Assembly (NCBI GenBank): GCA_965213595.1
Contig: CBDBZO010000002.1
Location: 806,001-870,000, forward strand
DNA from: JBCCFC01 sp965213595
GTDB taxonomy: Bacteria; Chloroflexota; Anaerolineae; Caldilineales; Caldilineaceae
Direction: 5' to 3'
DNA: 64,000 nucleotides
A program made the position numbers and the translations under genes. Below the pieces are notes generated by a model. It had not been told where the DNA came from. It ran no database searches and saw only the letters and a list, made by a program, of their open reading frames with translations. Each line of letters begins with the position of its first letter. The stretch's first letter is position 1. Shown one piece after another: positions 59,738 through 64,000 of the stretch.

Positions 59738-61057
59738 ATGGGTTTTGAATGGCTGGCGATTGCCATGTTCGTCCTGTTTTTTGTGCTAATTCTATATGGC
59801 TACCCCGTCGCGTTTTCTTTTGCTGGCACGGCGGTGGTCTTTGTGGCAATTGGTCTAGCCGTGGGCGCGTTTGGAATGCGTCGCTTGCTGGCGCTGCCGA
59901 GCCTCTGGTTCAGCACCATGAACAATTTTACACTGCTGGCCATTATCTATTTTGTGTTCATGGGCGCAATTTTTGAGAAATCGGGGCTGGCCGAGCGGCT
60001 GCTGGAAACGGTCGGTATCCTAATGGGGCCGGCGCGCGGTGGGCTGGCGCTGGCCGTGGTGCTGGTGGGCACGCTGCTCGCCGCGGCGACGGGGGTTGTG
60101 GCCGCCACGGTCATCGTGATGGGGCTGATTTCGCTGCCGATTATGGTGCGCTACAACTACGATCACCGGCTCGCCACCGGCATCATCACCGCTTCGGGGA
60201 CGATGGCCCAGCTGCTGCCGCCCAGCCTGGTGCTCGTTGTCCTCAGCGACCAAATCGGCGTCAGCGTGGGCGACTTGTTCCTCGGTGCGCTCATTCCCGG
60301 CCTCATTCTGTCCAGCCTGTACGCGCTCTACGTCATCTTTATTGCCATCACCCAGCCGAGCAAAGCGCCCGCGCTGCCGCCCGAAGCGCGCACGCTACGC
60401 GGCTTTGCGCTCTTTCGGCGCACGCTGGTGGCCGTCGTACCGCCGCTGCTGCTGATCTTTGCCGTGCTGGGCAGCATCTTCTTTGGCTTTGCCACGCCAA
60501 CCGAGGCGGGCACGGTGGGGGCCGTGGGGGCGATGCTGCTGACTGCGCTCAACGGCAATCTAAATTGGAAAATCGTGCGCGATTCGGCCCGCTCCACGGC
60601 CAATATCACTACGCTCGTGATTATGATTCTGTTCGCCTCGTCGTTCTTCGGCCTGGTCTTCGACGAGCTCGGCGGGCAAAGCTACATCCGTGGCCTGCTG
60701 ACGGGGATGCCGGGCGGCGTGGTCAGCTTTCTCATCGTCGCCAACATCGCGATTTTCCTGCTGGGCATCAACCTCGAATTTATCGAGATCAGCTTTATTG
60801 CCATGCCGCTCTTCGTCCCCGCCGCCAGGGAATTGGGCATTGATTTGGTCTGGTTCGGCGTCATGATGGCCATCAACCTCAATATGGCCTTTATTTCACC
60901 ACCGGTGGGCTTCTCGCTCTTCTACCTGCAAAGCGTCAAGCCGGACGAAGTCCAAACTATTGACATTCACAGGGGCGCGCTGCCCTTTATGGTCCTGCAG
61001 GGCGCGGCCCTGCTGATCGTCATTTTCTTCCCCGAAACCAGGGCGCGGCCCTGCTGA
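59738..61057 (+). CDS. TRAP transporter large permease, DctM type, C-terminus altered
   Basis: 439 residues, start with GAGAGGA upstream. DctM family: about 11-12 helices, GTLLAAATGVVAATVIVMG, PTEAGTVGAVGA, INLNMAFISPPVGFSLFYL. It ends FFPETRARPC because a 41-base tandem duplication (60998-61079) shifts the frame. With one copy the end would read FFPETVTWLIDVSDQFQQDS... to a TAA at 61156-61158. The lost tail is short and beyond the last helix, so function may persist. Confidence 0.9.
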   Translation: MGFEWLAIAMFVLFFVLILYGYPVAFSFAGTAVVFVAIGLAVGAFGMRRLLALPSLWFSTMNNFTLLAIIYFVFMGAIFEKSGLAERLLETVGILMGPARGGLALAVVLVGTLLAAATGVVAATVIVMGLISLPIMVRYNYDHRLATGIITASGTMAQLLPPSLVLVVLSDQIGVSVGDLFLGALIPGLILSSLYALYVIFIAITQPSKAPALPPEARTLRGFALFRRTLVAVVPPLLLIFAVLGSIFFGFATPTEAGTVGAVGAMLLTALNGNLNWKIVRDSARSTANITTLVIMILFASSFFGLVFDELGGQSYIRGLLTGMPGGVVSFLIVANIAIFLLGINLEFIEISFIAMPLFVPAARELGIDLVWFGVMMAINLNMAFISPPVGFSLFYLQSVKPDEVQTIDIHRGALPFMVLQGAALLIVIFFPETRARPC

Positions 61058-61079
61058 TCGTCATTTTCTTCCCCGAAAC
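60998..61079 (+). repeat. Exact 41-base tandem duplication in the 3' end of dctM
   Basis: CAGGGCGCGGCCCTG...CCCCGAAAC occurs twice head to tail with no mismatch. Forty-one is not a multiple of three. Confidence 0.95.
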
Positions 61080-61394
61080 CGTGACGTGGCTGATCGACGT
61101 CTCCGACCAATTTCAGCAGGACAGCCGCGCCGCCGTCAGCATGTTGAGCGGTTCATAAATGGTTATCCAACAAAAAAAGCCCGGTATCCGTCTTTGGACA
61201 CCCCGAAACTTTTTTGTTGGGAGTCGACGTCCCGAAAATTCTGGGCATTCGACCCCACCCCCTCGCACGCTGGTTCGATGAAGCGCATTTACCTGTCAAC
61301 GAAGCTTGGGAAGCCCTCTCCCCGCGCGCGGGGACACCGGGCTTTGGGGGTGGGGTCGGGCCTGCCATCCCTGATGGCTCGCCTTGCACAAATC
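61080..61394. other. Intergenic between convergent TRAP genes
   Basis: Contains the original dctM tail in a shifted frame up to about 61158, then CCAACAAAAAAAG...CTTTTTTGTTGG (about 61166-61219), a hairpin that may terminate both genes. No other gene is supported. Confidence 0.5.
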
Positions 61395-61682
61395 TTGCCA
61401 AAGAGCTGGATACCCTTTGGTTGGCTGTAGCTATCGGCTTACCGACCGATTCTACGCTTCGGCTTCGTTCCGGGCGTAGAAGCCATTCAGGCTCAGCTCG
61501 GTCTAGGCCGTGCCATCCGCTGCACCTGCTCGCGATAGGCAAATTGCCAAAGAGCTGGATACCCTTTGGTTGGGTAGCTATCGGCTTACCGACCGATTCT
61601 ACGCTTCGGCTTCGTTCCGGGCGTAGAAGCCATTCAGGCTCAGCTCGGCTAGGCCGTGCCACCGCTGCACCTGCTCGCGATA
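61395..61682. repeat. Tandem duplication (period 149) covering the dctP 3' end
   Basis: Copy A 61395-61537 and copy B 61544-61682 are near-identical (TTGCCAAAGAGCTGGATACC...CTGCTCGCGATA). On the minus strand, copy B encodes the C-terminal tail of the TRAP binding protein. Confidence 0.9.
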
Positions 61683-61688
61683 TTCCAC

Positions 61689-62738
61689 TCACCCAAGATC
61701 GAGCCAAAATCGGCGTCGCTGCTGGAGTTCAAAGGCAGATTCTTCGGCGGCGGCCAGCACGTCATCTGGGAAGGGCAGCAGCGTTACCCCTTCATCCAGC
61801 AGCGTCTGCAGCGCGACGGGGTTGAGCGCATCGTAGCGCGCCAGCATAACCGTGTTGGCTTCGTGAGCCGCCGTCCTGATGATCTCCTGGTAGACTTCGG
61901 GCAGCCCGTTCCAGTCGTCCAGGTTAAACTGCACCTCGAGCGAGGGGCCCGGCTCCCACCAGCCGGGATAGTAGTAGAAATCCGCCGCGCGCTGGAAGCC
62001 CAGCTTCTCGTCGTCGTAAGGGCCGACAAACTCAGCCGCGTCGATAGCGCCCGTTTGCAGCGCCTGGAAAATTTCGCCGGCAGCGGTTAGCGTCACCGTC
62101 ACCCCCAAGCGGTCCATCACCTGCCCCCCCAAGCCGGGGATGCGCATGTTCAAGCCTTCCATATCGGCCAGCGAGTTGATTTCGCGGTTGAACCAGCCGC
62201 CCATCTGCACGCCTGTATTGCCCGCCGGAAAGAAGATCATGTTAAAGCGATCGGCGTAAAACTCCTGTAGCGTTTCCAAGCCGCCACCCTCGAACAGCCA
62301 CGCGTTCTGCTGGCGCGCCGTGAGGCCAAAGGGCAACGCCGTGCCAAAACCCATCACCGGGCTTCTGCCCACATAGTAATAAGAGGCCGTATGCCCACAG
62401 GGAAATGCTCCCTGCTCGACTACATTTAGCACCTCCGTACCGCCAGCGACTTCGCCCGCCGCGCGCGCGTTAATTTGGAAACGCCCTTGCGTCATCGCGC
62501 CGACGCGCTCGGCGAAGACCGCCGCGCCGCCATAAATGGTTTCCAGCGAGACGGGCCAGCTGGTGGGCATGTCCCAAGTTAGCGAGGGCAGGGCGCTGTC
62601 GTCCTGCGCGGCTTGGGCCAGCTCGTCCGCGGCGGGCGTTTGGGCAAAGCCGCAGCCCGCAGCAATGCCGGCGATCGCGCCGCCAGCTGCCTTGGTGGCC
62701 GCGCCTTTGAGAAAGCGACGGCGATTGAAATTGCTCAT
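61689..62738 (-). CDS. TRAP transporter substrate-binding protein, DctP type, C-terminus interrupted
   Basis: 349 residues from ATG at 62738 (AAGGAG upstream). The N-terminus has a Tat motif NRRRFLKGA. DctP fold: TWDMPTSWPVSLETIYGG, GLNMRIPGLGG (with the ligand-binding Arg), TGAIDAAEFVGPYDD. It stops at TGA (61689), but the same frame continues for 29 codons with EYREQVQRWHGLAEL..., a normal DctP end, to TAG at 61599. Between them one alternative frame reads DADFGSILGEW, so two small compensating indels are likely. Confidence 0.88.
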   Translation of the reverse strand: MSNFNRRRFLKGAATKAAGGAIAGIAAGCGFAQTPAADELAQAAQDDSALPSLTWDMPTSWPVSLETIYGGAAVFAERVGAMTQGRFQINARAAGEVAGGTEVLNVVEQGAFPCGHTASYYYVGRSPVMGFGTALPFGLTARQQNAWLFEGGGLETLQEFYADRFNMIFFPAGNTGVQMGGWFNREINSLADMEGLNMRIPGLGGQVMDRLGVTVTLTAAGEIFQALQTGAIDAAEFVGPYDDEKLGFQRAADFYYYPGWWEPGPSLEVQFNLDDWNGLPEVYQEIIRTAAHEANTVMLARYDALNPVALQTLLDEGVTLLPFPDDVLAAAEESAFELQQRRRFWLDLG

Positions 62739-63027
62739 GAAGTCTCCTTGGCTATTAGATTGAGGGATAAGATGTTGAATTGTACTGCTGTGAGGTGGAT
62801 GGATCGAGTGTATCATACGCCGGGCACAGACGCAACTTGCCTGGCGGGACGGGGTGGTTCAGTTTGGGGGCGAGTTGAGTTGTCATTTCGAGTACCTGAA
62901 GCCGCGAGGCGACCCTCAAACTGAAAGAAACGGGTTCGAGGGGTTGCAGATTGAACCATGGGAGTAATCCGTCAAGCCGGTTTGCGATTTTTGTTGCTTT
63001 GCCGAAATCGTTTGCACGTGAGCGTGC
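62739..63027. other. Intergenic upstream of dctP, no gene seen
   Basis: About 290 bases. On the minus strand TATGAT and TACAAT boxes near 62781-62819 could drive dctP. No conserved ORF. Confidence 0.4.
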
Positions 63028-64000
63028 TCACTCCACCCCCAACTTCCCCACCACCGCCGCCACCGCCTCATCACCCCCCACATTTCCCGGAAAGACCACG
63101 TACGGCATTCCCGCAAAGCGGCTCTCTGCGCCCAGCGACCAGAGCGGCACGCCGGGCAAAATCTGCCCGCGCACCAGCGCGCGGCGCACACCCAGCCCCT
63201 GCGTCGCAACATCGCTAGAAGTGATGCCGCCTTTGGCGACGAGAAAGCGCGGTCGCTCGGCCAACCCGCGCACAATTTCTACCAGGCTCTGGGACACCCG
63301 CTGCCCAATCGACAGGCTTGCGTCCCCCGCGCCAGGATTTTCTGCCCCCGTAGCTGATGAAGGCGTCACCAGCTCGCGGCTGGTATAGACGACCACGTTG
63401 CGCCCTTCGCGCAGCGCCTCGTTCATCGACCTGGTGGCCCGCTCGATTTCCTCCGCCTGCTCGTCCGTCAGCAGCCGCGCCACGGCAACTTCGACGCGCG
63501 CGATCTCCGTCGTCGCCAGCAGCGTTTCCAGCTGCGCCGTCGTCTTGGGCACGTGGGAGCCGACGATGACGAGGCCGCCGCTGCCCGTCAAACCGTCGCG
63601 CAAATCGTCGGCGGTGAGGACGGGCTGCGGGGCCAGCCCGGCGCGCACCTGCACAAAGGAGGCCGCCGTGCGGTAGAGAAAGCGCTGGCCCTGCGCCTCG
63701 GCCTGCAAAATGCCCAGCACCACCACCTGCTGATCGCGCATGGTGACGGAGTCGACGACGCAGGTGTGGCCGTCCAGCGCCGACAATCTCTCCGCCACGC
63801 GCTCCGGCCCGCCCTGGCGAATATCATCTAGCGACAGCAGCGCGACCTGCTCGGCTGGCGTGCGGCCGTTGGTCTTCTCCGCCACCCATTCGCGCAAGTC
63901 GGAATGAGCGTAGCCAAAGGCCGCATCCCGCGCAAAGGGCGTCTGCGCGGCGGGAATCAGTTGGTCATCTTCGGCAACATAGTGGACGCCGTCAATCGTG
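63028..64000 (-). CDS. Four-carbon acid sugar kinase family protein (cut by window edge)
   Basis: At least 324 residues; the 5' end is beyond the window. Upstream of the first internal Met the frame reads GVHYVAEDDQLIPAAQTPFARD and SDLREWV, typical of the substrate-binding domain of D-threonate/3-oxo-tetronate kinases (DUF1537, OtnK/DtnK). The C-terminal nucleotide-binding domain has FLVAKGGITSSDVA and the final VVFPGNVGG. It phosphorylates four-carbon sugar acids. With the TRAP genes it suggests uptake and use of threonate, erythronate or tetronate-like acids (inference). Confidence 0.9.
   Translation of the reverse strand, partial: TIDGVHYVAEDDQLIPAAQTPFARDAAFGYAHSDLREWVAEKTNGRTPAEQVALLSLDDIRQGGPERVAERLSALDGHTCVVDSVTMRDQQVVVLGILQAEAQGQRFLYRTAASFVQVRAGLAPQPVLTADDLRDGLTGSGGLVIVGSHVPKTTAQLETLLATTEIARVEVAVARLLTDEQAEEIERATRSMNEALREGRNVVVYTSRELVTPSSATGAENPGAGDASLSIGQRVSQSLVEIVRGLAERPRFLVAKGGITSSDVATQGLGVRRALVRGQILPGVPLWSLGAESRFAGMPYVVFPGNVGGDEAVAAVVGKLGVE

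Noticed and set aside
61214..61825. 203-codon plus-strand ORF between the TRAP genes
   Set aside because: It runs through the tandem duplication and into antisense dctP; repeated segments explain its openness.

Overview
The window is about 64 kb of GC-rich bacterial chromosome. Protein content suggests a filamentous or soil/sludge-type member of Chloroflexota: Tat-exported lipoprotein binding proteins, menaquinone biosynthesis, a GXHH-type class I IleRS, TTG/GTG starts, leaderless-looking promoters and HNH/toxin islands. That assignment is inference; there is no rRNA or marker gene in view. Both edges cut genes (a metal P-type ATPase at the left, a four-carbon acid sugar kinase at the right). 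No tRNA, rRNA or CRISPR array was seen. LAYOUT. 1-15.8 kb: mostly minus-strand housekeeping and transport genes (metal ATPase, IsdG-like monooxygenase, penicillin acylase-type hydrolase, ABC exporter, an APC permease fused to EIIA-like and RCK_C domains, a CPA1 antiporter, an FtsK-like translocase) with a plus-strand potassium channel and a PQQ-type sugar dehydrogenase. The FtsK-like gene has a textbook promoter whose spacer is a GAAC-N4-GTTC palindrome. 15.8-25.3 kb: DgoD-like dehydratase, MenA, an Rpn/PDDEXK transposase-like nuclease, an M14 carboxypeptidase with an intergenic repeat inside its N-terminal coding region, and a FtsX-type permease split by a frameshift. 25.4-38.5 kb: an oligopeptide-type ABC importer locus with four tandem paralogous Tat lipoprotein binding proteins, two permeases and two ATPases; the two ATPase genes are separated by about 0.8 kb holding a MITE, palindromic repeats and a DUF6881 gene. 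38.6-43.8 kb: an isoleucine-type T-box riboswitch with its own promoter and terminator, then a VapBC-type pair on the opposite strand, and only then ileS. 45.0-53.4 kb: the most unusual region, an array of small two-gene modules separated by 13 same-oriented copies of a GC-rich repeat of about 125-157 bp. The modules are HNH nuclease plus small helical partner (four), DUF2283 plus BECR-like toxin, a C39-like pair, HicB/PIN and RelE-type. One module is duplicated between repeats, and three toxin/nuclease genes are broken by nonsense or frameshift changes. 53.5-64 kb: serine hydrolase, a candidate structured RNA with terminator, HNH nuclease, fmt, alkyladenine glycosylase, DUF4870 protein, and a TRAP transporter (DctQ, DctM, DctP) with a four-carbon sugar acid kinase. 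The 3' ends of both dctM and dctP are damaged by tandem duplications. HOW IT WORKS TOGETHER. The window combines uptake systems for peptides and organic acids with sugar-acid catabolism genes (DgoD, OtnK-like kinase, sugar dehydrogenase). The intergenic DNA is unusually rich in dispersed palindromic repeats, sometimes nested. Several genes are interrupted next to repeats, so repeat-driven local rearrangement is a recurring theme; assembly error must be excluded for each single-base break.
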